64,000 nucleotides of DNA. Source: Buchnera aphidicola (Chaitophorus sp. 3695) (lineage in GTDB: Bacteria; Pseudomonadota; Gammaproteobacteria; Enterobacterales; Enterobacteriaceae). Below are positions 51,468 to 61,717 of the stretch, piece by piece. The notes below the pieces were generated by a model. The model worked only from the letters and a program-made list of their open reading frames with translations, ran no database searches and had not been told where the DNA came from. How positions within the stretch are numbered: the first letter of the stretch is position 1; each line of letters starts with the position of its first letter. Position numbers and translations under genes: made by a program. The stretch is from assembly GCF_964058985.1 (NCBI RefSeq), contig NZ_OZ060379.1:124001-188000 (forward strand), written 5' to 3'.

Positions 51468-52661
51468 TTATTTAAAAAAATTATTTTTATATTTTCTTTT
51501 TAAATATTTTTTTTCAAGATTTGTTTTTAAAATGTATAAAATATATGCTTGATAAAAGATTTTATTTTTTTTTATTTTCCATGGAATTTTTTTTTTATTA
51601 TAAGTAATGAAAGTTAATATTTTCCATATTTCTTTAATTTGATTGATAATTTTTTTAGGTATGGATAATAGAAAAGATGCTTTTTTCAAAATAAATTTTA
51701 AAGAAAGACGTATAGCATTTACATGAGTAATTTTATTTTTTTTTTTTATTTTTATGATATTAAAAATATATGGATACCATAATATTGCAGACCATAAAAG
51801 AGATACATTATTTTTTTTTTTATTTTGAAATCTTTGATCATTTTTTTTTAAAATATAAATAATTAATTTTTTAATTAAGAAATTAATTTTATTATTATAA
51901 TATAGAAAAGGAAAAGGAAAAATTATTTTTAATAAAGAAAAATTTTTAAGTTTTTGATAAGCTTGATATCCAAATCCCATTTGTAAAAGTTTATTTAATT
52001 CATTATATAATCTAGCTGATGGTACATGCGATATTAATTTAGATAATTTAGGAATGGCTGCTGCAGTTCTTTTTTCTATTTTCATATTTAATTGTACAGA
52101 AAATCTAATTACTCTAAGTATTCTTACTGGATCTTCTCGGTATCTTATTTCGGGATTTCCAATTAATCGAATTATTTTCTTTTTTATATCTTGAATACCT
52201 CCTACATAATCACGAATACTTAAATCTATTACATTAAAATATAAAGTATTAATAGTTAAATCTCTTCTTTGTGCATCTTCTTCTATTTGTCCAAAAATAT
52301 TATCGTATAACAGAATTCCTGATTTATCTTTTTTTTTATAAATTTTTTTATGATTTTTATTATGATGATGGCCTCTAAACGTAGATACTTCTATTGTTTC
52401 TTTTTTAAACATAATATGGGCAATTTGAAATCTTCTTCCGATTAATCGACAGTTTTTAAATAACTTTTGTAATTCTAATGGAGTAGCGCTAGTAGCTAAA
52501 TCAAAATCTTTTGGTTGATTTCCTATAATAAGATCTCTTACACTTCCGCCTACGAGATAAGCTTCATAACCTGATTTATGTAATCTAAATAAAATTTTAA
52601 TTGCATTTTTACTTATTTTATTTCGAGATATATTATGTTTTTTTTTAGTAATTATTCTCAT
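51468..52661 (-). CDS. pcnB: Poly(A) polymerase I
   Basis: Adds 3' poly(A) tails that promote RNA decay. Class II nucleotidyltransferase fold. It has 397 residues (E. coli 465). The catalytic motif is LVGGSVRDLIIGNQPKDFDLA with both Asp residues. FRGHH, NIFGQIEEDAQRRDLTINTLY and RYREDPVRILRVIRF follow. The N-terminal HNISRNKISKNAIKILFRLHKSGYEAYLV and insertion pattern match PcnB rather than the CCA-adding enzyme. The C-terminal Arg/Pro-rich tail of E. coli is missing, and the last 150 residues are Lys/Ile-rich and diverged. Confidence 0.93.
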   Translation of the reverse strand: MRIITKKKHNISRNKISKNAIKILFRLHKSGYEAYLVGGSVRDLIIGNQPKDFDLATSATPLELQKLFKNCRLIGRRFQIAHIMFKKETIEVSTFRGHHHNKNHKKIYKKKDKSGILLYDNIFGQIEEDAQRRDLTINTLYFNVIDLSIRDYVGGIQDIKKKIIRLIGNPEIRYREDPVRILRVIRFSVQLNMKIEKRTAAAIPKLSKLISHVPSARLYNELNKLLQMGFGYQAYQKLKNFSLLKIIFPFPFLYYNNKINFLIKKLIIYILKKNDQRFQNKKKNNVSLLWSAILWYPYIFNIIKIKKKNKITHVNAIRLSLKFILKKASFLLSIPKKIINQIKEIWKILTFITYNKKKIPWKIKKNKIFYQAYILYILKTNLEKKYLKRKYKNNFFK

Positions 52662-52776
52662 ATGATTTTATTTCTAGTAATGTATTTTTTGTTTATTTAT
52701 ATATTGACTTTTAGTAGTAATTTTTATATTTTTTTATGTAAATAATACAATTTTTATTTAAAAAAATTATAACTAT

Positions 52777-52810
52777 GATAGTGAAATAAGATTATATCCT
52801 TTTCACTATC
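52777..52810 (-). terminator. Hairpin downstream of dksA
   Basis: Perfect 10-bp stem GATAGTGAAA (52777-52786) / TTTCACTATC (52801-52810) with a 14-nt loop, 10 bp beyond the dksA stop. On the minus strand a T-rich run (ATTTTTTT) follows after about ten bases. The plus strand has an immediate T6 but no upstream plus-strand gene. Best read as the dksA terminator. Confidence 0.6.
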
Positions 52811-52820
52811 TTTTTTAAGG

Positions 52821-53273
52821 TTATCCTAGAATTTGTTTATCTCTTATTTCTTCGAGTGTTTTACAGTCAATACATAAATTGGCAGTAGGTCTAGCTTCTA
52901 ATCGTTTAATTCCAATTTTTACTCCACAAGAAAAACAATAACCAAATTCTTTTGATTGTATTTGTTTTAAAGTTCTATTAATTTTTTTAATTAATTTATT
53001 TTCTCTATCTCTATTTCTTAGTTCTAAATTAAATTCTTCTTCTTGTACAGCTCTATCAATTGGATCTGGAAAATTAGAAGATTTTTTAGAAATATCATAT
53101 ACATCTTTTTTATTTGTATTAAGTTGTTTTTTCCATGTTTCAAGAATAGTTTTAAAATGATTAATTTGTTTAGGATTCATATATTTTTCATTTTTTTTAC
53201 TTTTATATGAAGATACTCCTGCAATTGAAAGAATACTTAAAGAAGATTTTTTTATTTTTTTTTTTTTATGCAT
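52821..53273 (-). CDS. dksA: RNA polymerase-binding transcription factor DksA
   Basis: Binds the RNA polymerase secondary channel and potentiates ppGpp control. It has 150 residues (E. coli 151). The frame is open to 53375, but the ATG at 53273 with AAGGAT upstream gives [19 protein letters not shown], aligning with E. coli, so I use it. The coiled-coil tip Asp residues are in [15 protein letters not shown], and the zinc finger is CFSCG and [21 protein letters not shown] is near identical to E. coli. Retention suggests some growth-rate control survives. Confidence 0.97.
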   Translation of the reverse strand: MHKKKKIKKSSLSILSIAGVSSYKSKKNEKYMNPKQINHFKTILETWKKQLNTNKKDVYDISKKSSNFPDPIDRAVQEEEFNLELRNRDRENKLIKKINRTLKQIQSKEFGYCFSCGVKIGIKRLEARPTANLCIDCKTLEEIRDKQILG

Positions 53274-53475
53274 AATATAATCCTTAATAAAATTTTTAAA
53301 AATTAAAAATATAACATTATTTACAGATTTTATAATATACATTAGATATTTATAATATGAAATGAAATATTTCATTTTAAAAAAAACTTAAAATTTTTTG
53401 TAATTTTTTTAAATATTTTTAAGTTTTTAAAATTTTTAGTTTAAATTAAATTTATTTGTAATAAGGTGTTAATAT

Positions 53476-54258
53476 ATGTTCAATTTAGCTTTTGGAATCG
53501 AATATGATGGAAGTAATTATTATGGATGGGAAAGTCAAATACGAATTTATTCAATTAAAAATATATTAGAATATGCTATATCTAAAATAGCTAATCATAA
53601 AGTTAAAATTTTTTGTGCTGGAAGAACTGATTCTGGAGTACATGCATATAATCAAGTTATTAGCTTTAAAACAATTTCTAAAAGAAAAAAAAAATCTTGG
53701 ATACAAGGTGTAAATAGTTTTTTACCTAAAGACATTTCAGTAATATGGGTTCAACATGTTTTAAATGATTTTCATGCACGTTATTCTGCTATTTCAAGAA
53801 GTTATCGTTATATTATATATAATCATACTATTAGATCATCTATTTTACAAAATAGAGTAAATAATATTTTTTTTGATTTAGATGTTAAAAAAATGTATCA
53901 ATCTAGTCAAATTTTAATTGGAGAACATGATTTTTCTTCTTTTAGAGCTTCTCGATGTCAATCTTATAGTTCTTTTAGAAAAATTATATATATTAATGTA
54001 TATAGAATAAGAAAATATTTTATAGTAATTGATATTACTGCAAACTCTTTTTTATACCGTATGGTTCGGAATATTGTTGGATCTTTAGTTGAAATAGGAC
54101 GTGGTAGAAAAAGTAAATCATGGTTATTATATGTTTTAAATATAAAAAATAGAAATATTTCTGGTCCAACAGTATTAGCTAAAGGTTTGTATTTATTATC
54201 TGTAAGTTATCCTATGCGTTTTAATATATCTAATCAAAATATAAATTATTTTTTTTAG
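53476..54258 (+). CDS. truA: tRNA pseudouridine synthase A
   Basis: Makes pseudouridine at positions 38-40 of the tRNA anticodon stem. It has 260 residues (E. coli 270). The catalytic Asp is in FCAGRTDSGVHAYNQV. FHARYSAISRSYRYIIYN, FSSFRASRC and FLYRMVRNIVGSLVEIGRG are the other family motifs. AAGGTG precedes the ATG by about 10 nt. It is divergent from dksA. 241 bp of featureless DNA follows before secA. Confidence 0.97.
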   Translation: MFNLAFGIEYDGSNYYGWESQIRIYSIKNILEYAISKIANHKVKIFCAGRTDSGVHAYNQVISFKTISKRKKKSWIQGVNSFLPKDISVIWVQHVLNDFHARYSAISRSYRYIIYNHTIRSSILQNRVNNIFFDLDVKKMYQSSQILIGEHDFSSFRASRCQSYSSFRKIIYINVYRIRKYFIVIDITANSFLYRMVRNIVGSLVEIGRGRKSKSWLLYVLNIKNRNISGPTVLAKGLYLLSVSYPMRFNISNQNINYFF

Positions 54259-54499
54259 TTTGCTTGAGAAATTTTTTTTAATATTTAAAAATTTTTTATT
54301 AATAAAATAAATTTTATATAATTAAATAAAAAATTTTATTATATAAAATTTTTAAAGTATAAATTTTATTTTTATATATCAAAAATTTAAAGATTGATAT
54401 ATTAAAAAAATTATTAAATATTTTTAAAATTTTTTTATATAAAAATATAATTTTGTATTCTAAATAATGTTATTTAAATTTTAATTTAAGAGAAAAAAT

Positions 54500-57217
54500 A
54501 TGTTTTTAAATTTTTTTAAGAAGTTTTTTAGTAGTAGAAATGACAAAATATTAAATAAATTAAATATTATTGTAGATAAAATTAATAAATTAGAACCAAC
54601 TTATAAAAATTTTACAGATAAAAGATTAAAAAAAAATACATTAATTTTTAAAAAACGTTTAAAAAATAAAGAAAAATTAGAAGATTTGTTAGTAGAATCT
54701 TATGCTACAGTAAGAGAAGCAAGTGTTCGAGTATTTGGTATGCGTCATTTTGATGTACAAATTTTAGGAGGTATTGTTTTAAATAATTTATGTATATCTG
54801 AGATGCAAACTGGAGAAGGAAAAACTTTAACATCAACTTTGCCAGCTTATTTAAATGCTCTTTCAGGAGATGGAGTTCATATTATTACAATGAATGATTA
54901 TTTAGCAAAACGGGATTCAGATAAAAATAAAATTTTATTTGAATTTTTAGGATTAACAGTTGGATTAAATTTACCTGAATTATCTTTTTCTAAAAAAAAA
55001 AAAGCGTATTTAGCAGATATAACTTATGGTACAAATAATGAGTTTGGTTTTGATTATTTACGAGATAATATGGTTACTTCAAAAAAAAATCAAGTACAAA
55101 GAAAATTAAATTATGCATTAATTGATGAAGTTGATTCAATTTTAATTGATGAAGCTCGAACTCCTTTGATTATTTCAGGAGAAGAAAGAGATTCTTCTAA
55201 ATTATATATTAAAATTAATAAAATAGTTTTACATTTAATACAACAAGAGAAAGATGACACAGAAGAATTCACAGGTGTTGGTGATTTTTTTTTAGATGAA
55301 GAGTTAAAACAAGTGTATTTAACTGAAAGAGGATTAATAAAAGTAGAAAAAATATTAGTACAAAAAAAAATTATGAATCAAAATGAATCATTATATTCTT
55401 CTACTAATATAAAATTGTTACATCATATTATATCTTCTTTAAAAGCTCATAAATTATTTATTAGAGATATAGATTATTTAGTACAAGGTCAAGATATTGT
55501 AATAGTAGATGAACATACAGGAAGAATTATGAAAGGTAGACGTTGGTCAGATGGTTTACATCAATCTATCGAAGCTAAAGAAAATGTTTTAGTAAAAAAT
55601 GAAAATAAAACTTTGGCTTCAATTACTTTTCAAAATTATTTTAGATTATATAAAAAACTATCTGGTATGACAGGTACTGCATATACTGAATCTTTTGAAT
55701 TTAGAACGATTTATAATTTAGATACTGTAGTAATTCCAACTAATCGTCCTATGATTCGAAGAGATTTATCAGACTTAGTATATATGACAGAAAAAGAAAA
55801 AATTGAAGCAATTGTTAAAGATATTCAAAAATGTTATCGTACTAAACAACCAGTATTAGTTGGAACAGTTTCTATAGAAAAATCTGAATTAATTTCAAAA
55901 AAATTAAGTATTTTAGGTATTAAACATAATGTTTTAAACGCAAAATTTCATAAAAAAGAAGCTGAAATTATTGCGCAAGCTGGAAAAATAGGTGCTGTAA
56001 CTATTGCTACTAATATGGCTGGTAGAGGAACAGATATTATTTTAGGTGGATATTTTGAAAATAAAAATTTAAATCAAAAAGATACAAATATTAAAAATAA
56101 AAATTTTAATATTACACACAAAGATTGGATAAAAAATCATAAATTAGTGTTATCTGTAGGAGGTTTACATGTTATTGGAACTGAAAGACATGAATCTAGA
56201 CGAATTGATAATCAATTAAAAGGTCGTTCTGGACGTCAAGGAGATATAGGATCTTCTAGATTTTATGTTTCTATGGAAGACTCGTTAATAAGAATATTTT
56301 CTTCTATTAAAATTATAAATCTTATGAAAACCATTGGCATGAAATATGGTGAATCTATTGAAAGTTCATGGATTGATCGAACAATTTTAAATGCACAAAA
56401 AAAAGTTGAAAATAGAAATTTTGATGTAAGAAAACAACTTTTAGAATATGATAATGTTATTAATGAACAAAGAAAAGTAATATATAAACAGAGAAATATT
56501 TTACTAAATAAAGATCATATTTTGAATACTATAAAAGATATATCTAAAGATGTTTTTTTATCAGTTATTGAAAAGTATTTATATTTAAATGATGCGAAAT
56601 CTAGTTTAAATAATTTATTTTGCTTAGAAAAATTTTTATTAAAAAAATTTCATATAAAAATTGTTTTTCCAGATTATTTTAAAAAAAAAAGTGAATATTA
56701 TAAAAATAAAATTTTAAATTTAATATTAAGAAAATTTCAAATAAATTATTTTATTAAAGAAAATTTAATTGGTTTTGAAAATATGAGAAATATAGAAAAA
56801 TCAATTATGTTAAAAAAATTAGATTTATTTTGGCAAGAACATTTATCTGATATGGAATATTTAAGACAAGGAATTCATTTAAGAGGATATGCACAAAAAG
56901 ATCCGAAATTAGAATATAAACGCGAATCTTTTATTATTTTTTCAAATATGTTAGAGTCATTAAAATATGAAGTAATTTTAGAATTAAGTCGAATTAATTT
57001 ATCTCAATTTGATCCATACGGAAATAAAGAAGTAAATTATAAATTTTCTATTGATAACAAATATCTTAAAAAAGCAAGAAAATATTTTTTAAAAAATAAA
57101 AATATTGAAGATTATTGTATTGAATATGATAATCTTACAAAAAATACATTAAGAAATAGTTTATGCCATTGTAAATCAGGAAAAAAATATAAACATTGTC
57201 ATGGTATTTTAAAATAA
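54500..57217 (+). CDS. secA: Preprotein translocase ATPase SecA
   Basis: Motor that drives preproteins through SecYEG. It has 905 residues (E. coli 901). Walker A lies in [12 protein letters not shown], Walker B in [33 protein letters not shown] and [21 protein letters not shown] are motor motifs, and the helical scaffold [25 protein letters not shown] is intact. The C-terminal zinc site [14 protein letters not shown] for SecB/ribosome contact is kept. The secM regulator found upstream in E. coli is not present. Confidence 0.98.
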   Translation: MFLNFFKKFFSSRNDKILNKLNIIVDKINKLEPTYKNFTDKRLKKNTLIFKKRLKNKEKLEDLLVESYATVREASVRVFGMRHFDVQILGGIVLNNLCISEMQTGEGKTLTSTLPAYLNALSGDGVHIITMNDYLAKRDSDKNKILFEFLGLTVGLNLPELSFSKKKKAYLADITYGTNNEFGFDYLRDNMVTSKKNQVQRKLNYALIDEVDSILIDEARTPLIISGEERDSSKLYIKINKIVLHLIQQEKDDTEEFTGVGDFFLDEELKQVYLTERGLIKVEKILVQKKIMNQNESLYSSTNIKLLHHIISSLKAHKLFIRDIDYLVQGQDIVIVDEHTGRIMKGRRWSDGLHQSIEAKENVLVKNENKTLASITFQNYFRLYKKLSGMTGTAYTESFEFRTIYNLDTVVIPTNRPMIRRDLSDLVYMTEKEKIEAIVKDIQKCYRTKQPVLVGTVSIEKSELISKKLSILGIKHNVLNAKFHKKEAEIIAQAGKIGAVTIATNMAGRGTDIILGGYFENKNLNQKDTNIKNKNFNITHKDWIKNHKLVLSVGGLHVIGTERHESRRIDNQLKGRSGRQGDIGSSRFYVSMEDSLIRIFSSIKIINLMKTIGMKYGESIESSWIDRTILNAQKKVENRNFDVRKQLLEYDNVINEQRKVIYKQRNILLNKDHILNTIKDISKDVFLSVIEKYLYLNDAKSSLNNLFCLEKFLLKKFHIKIVFPDYFKKKSEYYKNKILNLILRKFQINYFIKENLIGFENMRNIEKSIMLKKLDLFWQEHLSDMEYLRQGIHLRGYAQKDPKLEYKRESFIIFSNMLESLKYEVILELSRINLSQFDPYGNKEVNYKFSIDNKYLKKARKYFLKNKNIEDYCIEYDNLTKNTLRNSLCHCKSGKKYKHCHGILK

Positions 57218-57739
57218 AATTTTATTGATAAAATTTTTTATTAATTTTTTATATTAATAATATATTATAGATAATATTAATATTTTATTGAATGAATAAA
57301 AATTTATTTTTATTATAATATAAAAAATATAAGTAATATTATTTTTTATTATGTAATAACTATATAATTTATTTATATTTGAAAAATATTCATTATTTTT
57401 AAAATTATATAAAAACAAAAAAAAAAAAAAAAAATAAAATTATAAAAAAAAATTTATATAAAAATACTTAATATTATAAATTTGTATTAATTCAAATTTA
57501 AATACTTTTTTTGTATATTTAAAATTATTTTTTTAATAATATTTTTTATTATAATATTTTTAAAAATTATTTTAAAAATTTTAATTAAATTTAATATGTA
57601 TAGAAATAATTTAATTATTTTTTATTTTATATAAAAAATTTAAATAAATATCTTATTATTTAATATCGTTTATTTTATTACAAAAAATAAATTTTAAAAT
57701 GTTTTATTTTTTTTAAATAAAATAGGAGTATTTATTTTT
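57218..57739. other. Non-coding AT-rich region between secA and aceE
   Basis: 522 bp with almost no G or C, including an 18-A homopolymer at about 57417-57434. mutT follows secA in E. coli, and pdhR precedes aceE there. Neither is recognisable here. It must contain the aceE promoter. The AGGAG site for aceE is just inside (about 57724-57728). Confidence 0.5.
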
Positions 57740-60406
57740 ATGTTTCCAAGTAATTATAAAGATATTGATATAGATCCTATAGAAACAAAAGAGTGGATAG
57801 ATTCTATGGAATCTATAATCAAAGAAGATGGAAATAGTAGAGGAATTTTTTTAATTCATTCGATATTAAAAAAGTATAAAAATATTTTTAATTCATATTT
57901 AAAAAAAGAATTAATTACTGATTATATTAATACTATTTCTGTTGTGAATGAAGAAAATTATCCTGGTAATCTTAAATTAGAACAAAATATTTGTAATGCT
58001 GTACGTTGGAATGCAATAGTTATGGTATTAAAAGCTTCAAAAAAAAATTTGGATTTAGGCGGACATTTAGCTTCTTTTCAATCTTCTGCTGTGATTTATG
58101 AAGTATGTTTTAATCATTTTTTTCATGCAGATAATAAATTTTTTTTAGGAGATGTAATTTATTTTCAAGGACATATTTCTCCAGGTATTTATTCTAGAGC
58201 TTTTTTAGAAGATAGAATTTCTGAAGATAAATTAAATAATTTTCGGCAAGAAGTAGGAGGACATGGTTTGTCTTCTTATCCTCATCCTAAATTAATGTCT
58301 GATTTTTGGCAATTTCCAACAGTATCTATGGGTTTAGGACCGATTTGTGCTATTTATCAAGCAAAATTTTTAAAATATTTACATAATAGAGATTTAATTA
58401 AACTTAAAAAACGTAAAGTATATGCTTTTTTAGGAGATGGAGAAATGGATGAACCAGAATCTAAAGGTGCTATTCATATTGCTTCTCGTGAGAATTTGGA
58501 TAATTTAATATTTATTATTAACTGTAATTTACAAAGATTAGATGGTCCAGTTATTGGTAATGGAAAAATTATTAATGAATTAGAAAGTTTTTTTTATGGA
58601 GCAGGTTGGGAAACAATTAAAGTAATTTGGGGTAGTAATTGGGACAAATTATTGAAAAAAGATAAAAGTGGAAGATTAATTCAACTAATGAATGAAACTT
58701 TAGATGGAGATTATCAAACTTTTAGATCTAAAAATGGAGCATATATTAGAAAAAATTTTTTTGGGAAATATCCAGAAACTACAGAACTAGTAAAAAATAT
58801 GACTGATGATGAAATATGGAATTTAAATAGAGGAGGTCATGATTTTAATAAAGTTTATTCTGCTTTGAAAAAAGCTCAAAGAATTAAAAATAAACCTGTA
58901 GTGATATTTTTTCATACTATAAAAGGTTATGGTTTAGGAAATAATATTGCTGGTGCAAATATCGCACATCAAGTTAAAAAAATAACTTTTGAAGATATTA
59001 AAAATATTAGAGATAATTTTAAACTTCCTTTTTTAGATAAAGAATTAAAAAAATTACCATATATTAATTTTTCAAAGCTTTCTGATGAATATAAATATCT
59101 GCATAGTCGAAGAAGAAAATTAGGAGGATATGTTCCTAAAAGACGAAAAAATTTTACAGAACATATATTAATTCCTAAAATAATTGAATTTAAATCTTTA
59201 TTTTTACCGCAAACAAAAAAAATTTCTACGACTATTGCATTTGTTCGAGTGTTATATATATTATTAAATAATTTAGATATAAAAGATAGAATTGTTCCTA
59301 TTATTGCTGATGAAGCACGCACATTTGGTATGGAAGGTTTATTTAGAAAAGTTGGAATTTATAGTTTTAATGGTCAAAATTATATTCCGCAAGACAAAGA
59401 ATTATTATCTTATTATAAAGAAGATAAAAATGGGCAAATTTTACAAGAAGGAATTAATGAATTAGGAGCTTCTGCGTCTTGGTTAGCTGCTGCTACTTCT
59501 TATAGTACTAATAATTTTCCTATGATACCATTTTATATTTATTATTCAATGTTTGGTTTTCAAAGAGTTGGAGATTTATATTGGGCTGCAGGTGATCAAC
59601 AAGCACGAGGATTTTTAATAGGTGGTACATCAGGACGTACTACTTTAAATGGAGAAGGTTTACAACATGAAGATGGTCATAGCCATATTCAATCTTTAAC
59701 TATTCCAAATTGTATTTCTTATGATCCTGCATATGCTTATGAAGTAGCGGTTATTATTCAAAATGGTTTAGATAGAATGTATGGGGAAAAACAAGAAAAT
59801 ATTTATTATTATATTACTACAACAAATGAAAATTATTTAATGCCTGGATTAATAAATGGAATTGAAGAAGGTATATGTAAAGGAATATATAAGTTAGAAA
59901 CTTATCCTAGTAAAAAAATTTTCTTACAATTATTAGGTTCAGGATCAATATTAAATATTATTCGAAAAGCAGCTAAAATTTTATTTAAAAATTATCATAT
60001 TGGATCAGATGTTTATAGTGTTACATCTTTTACAGAATTAGCTAGAAATGGACAAGATTGTGATCGTTGGAATATGTTAAATCCATTATCTAAACCTAAA
60101 GTTCCATATATTAGTTCTGTTTTAAATAATCATCTTACTATTGCATCTACAGATTATATGAAATTATATGCTGAACAAGTAAGAAAATATATTCCTTCTA
60201 AATTTTATAGAGTTTTAGGAACTGATGGATATGGATGTTCTGATAGTAGAAAAAATCTTCGTAAATATTTTGAGATAGATGAATATTATATTGTAGTAGC
60301 TGCATTAGTAGATTTATATAAATGCGGAAAAATAAATGTCCAATTAGTTTTAGATGCTATAAAAAAATTTAATATTAATATAGATAAAATAAATCCGCGT
60401 TTATAG
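57740..60406 (+). CDS. aceE: Pyruvate dehydrogenase E1 component (homodimeric)
   Basis: TPP-dependent decarboxylase that acetylates the lipoyl group of AceF. It has 888 residues (E. coli 887). The substrate and TPP regions include GGHLASFQSSA, GDVIYFQGHISPGIYSR, the TPP motif FLGDGEMDEPESKGAI (GDG...N/L continuing to NCNLQRLDGPV), and EARTFGMEGLFRKVGIY. GLQHEDGHSHIQS carries conserved His residues. It heads a tightly spaced aceE-aceF-lpd set, with aceF 20 bp downstream. Confidence 0.98.
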   Translation: MFPSNYKDIDIDPIETKEWIDSMESIIKEDGNSRGIFLIHSILKKYKNIFNSYLKKELITDYINTISVVNEENYPGNLKLEQNICNAVRWNAIVMVLKASKKNLDLGGHLASFQSSAVIYEVCFNHFFHADNKFFLGDVIYFQGHISPGIYSRAFLEDRISEDKLNNFRQEVGGHGLSSYPHPKLMSDFWQFPTVSMGLGPICAIYQAKFLKYLHNRDLIKLKKRKVYAFLGDGEMDEPESKGAIHIASRENLDNLIFIINCNLQRLDGPVIGNGKIINELESFFYGAGWETIKVIWGSNWDKLLKKDKSGRLIQLMNETLDGDYQTFRSKNGAYIRKNFFGKYPETTELVKNMTDDEIWNLNRGGHDFNKVYSALKKAQRIKNKPVVIFFHTIKGYGLGNNIAGANIAHQVKKITFEDIKNIRDNFKLPFLDKELKKLPYINFSKLSDEYKYLHSRRRKLGGYVPKRRKNFTEHILIPKIIEFKSLFLPQTKKISTTIAFVRVLYILLNNLDIKDRIVPIIADEARTFGMEGLFRKVGIYSFNGQNYIPQDKELLSYYKEDKNGQILQEGINELGASASWLAAATSYSTNNFPMIPFYIYYSMFGFQRVGDLYWAAGDQQARGFLIGGTSGRTTLNGEGLQHEDGHSHIQSLTIPNCISYDPAYAYEVAVIIQNGLDRMYGEKQENIYYYITTTNENYLMPGLINGIEEGICKGIYKLETYPSKKIFLQLLGSGSILNIIRKAAKILFKNYHIGSDVYSVTSFTELARNGQDCDRWNMLNPLSKPKVPYISSVLNNHLTIASTDYMKLYAEQVRKYIPSKFYRVLGTDGYGCSDSRKNLRKYFEIDEYYIVVAALVDLYKCGKINVQLVLDAIKKFNINIDKINPRL

Positions 60407-60426
60407 TATAAGGAGTAAATTTTAAA

Positions 60427-61665
60427 GTGAGTATGAAAATTAAAATGCCTGATATTGGTATAGAGAAAGCAGAAGTAATAGAAGTTTTAATAAATATTCA
60501 AGATACAATAAAAAAAAATCAGACATTAATTGTTGTAGAGGGTCAAAAAGCATCAATTGAAATTCCATCTCCTAAAAGTGGTATTGTAAAAAGTATTTAT
60601 GTTAAAAAAGGAGATATAGTACATTTAAATACTTCTATTATTACTTTAAAAGTACTAAAAGAAATAAAAGATAATAAGAAAAATTTTATTCACAACACTA
60701 AATTACACACGCACAGTAGTAGTACATCTCAAAATATTAAAAAGAAAAATTATACTTCTATTTTAGTACGTTCGTCTCCTGCTGTAAAAAGATTATGTAG
60801 AAAATCGAATATATCTATTACAAAAATTTCTGGGACAGGAAGAAAAAATAGAGTATTAAAAAAAGATGTAGAAAGATATTTATGTTCCGAAAAAAATACT
60901 TCTAAAAAAAAATTTTTAAAAAAAGATTTTAATATTTCCAAAAATAAAATAAATAAAAATAATCTTGATATAAATCAAAATCATTTATTTCTTAGTACAA
61001 TACAGAAATTTTCAAATCAACGTTTTTCTAGAAATTGGAAAGAAGTACCTCATGTTACTCAATTTGATAAAGTAGATATTACTAAATTAGAGAAATTTAG
61101 ACAAAAAATTAATAAATATTTTCATAATAAAAATATAAAATTTACATTATTAACGTTTATTATTAAAGCAATAGCAATAAATTTATTAAAATTTAATAAA
61201 TTTAATAGTTTTTTACATCAAAAAAAGGATAGAATTATAGTTAATAAAAATATTAATATAGGTATTGCAGTAAATACTAAGGACGGTATTGTAGTACCCG
61301 TTATTAAAAATGCAAATAAAAAAAATATTAAAGAGATTACTAAAGAATTAATATATTTATCAGAAAAATCTAGAAATAATAAATTAATGGTAAATGAAAT
61401 GAGTAATGGAAGTTTTACTATTTCTAATTTAGGAGGTTTTCAAGTTGGAGAATTTACACCTATAATTAATTGTCCGGAAGTAGCAATATTAGGTATATCT
61501 CGATCTAAGATAGAACCAGTTTGGAATAAAAAATCTTTTATACCGCGTTTATTATTACCTTTATCGTTATCTTATGATCATAGAGTAATTAATGGAGTAG
61601 ATAGTGCTCTTTTTATGCAAAATTTGAATAAAAATTTATCTAATTTTTATAAAATATTATTTTAA
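60427..61665 (+). CDS. aceF: Dihydrolipoyl acetyltransferase (E2, single lipoyl domain)
   Basis: Core of the pyruvate dehydrogenase complex. It has 412 residues, against 630 in E. coli, because only one lipoyl domain is present (about 1-77, lipoyl Lys41 in EGQKASIEIP). The E1/E3-binding domain spans about 116-152 (SPAVKRLCRKSNI...GRKNRVLKKDVERYL). The catalytic domain (about 185-412) ends with SYDHRVINGVDSALF, which holds the active His and Asp. I use the GTG at 60427, 11 nt after AAGGAG. The next ATG (60433) would be 17 nt away. Confidence 0.97.
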   Translation: MSMKIKMPDIGIEKAEVIEVLINIQDTIKKNQTLIVVEGQKASIEIPSPKSGIVKSIYVKKGDIVHLNTSIITLKVLKEIKDNKKNFIHNTKLHTHSSSTSQNIKKKNYTSILVRSSPAVKRLCRKSNISITKISGTGRKNRVLKKDVERYLCSEKNTSKKKFLKKDFNISKNKINKNNLDINQNHLFLSTIQKFSNQRFSRNWKEVPHVTQFDKVDITKLEKFRQKINKYFHNKNIKFTLLTFIIKAIAINLLKFNKFNSFLHQKKDRIIVNKNINIGIAVNTKDGIVVPVIKNANKKNIKEITKELIYLSEKSRNNKLMVNEMSNGSFTISNLGGFQVGEFTPIINCPEVAILGISRSKIEPVWNKKSFIPRLLLPLSLSYDHRVINGVDSALFMQNLNKNLSNFYKILF

Positions 61666-61717
61666 TTTTTAAATTAAATTTAATATATAATTATATCACT
61701 TTTGGGTTTTTAAAAAT

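Noticed and set aside
53274-53375. Upstream extension of dksA by 34 codons
   Set aside because: Hydrophobic AT-driven residues not found in DksA. The ATG at 53273 has AAGGAT and gives the family length.
58969-59322. Minus-strand open frame opposite aceE
   Set aside because: It is antisense to a conserved TPP-enzyme region, with no ribosome-binding site or homology.
60750-60941. Minus-strand open frame opposite aceF
   Set aside because: It is antisense to the E1/E3-binding domain and linker; low complexity.
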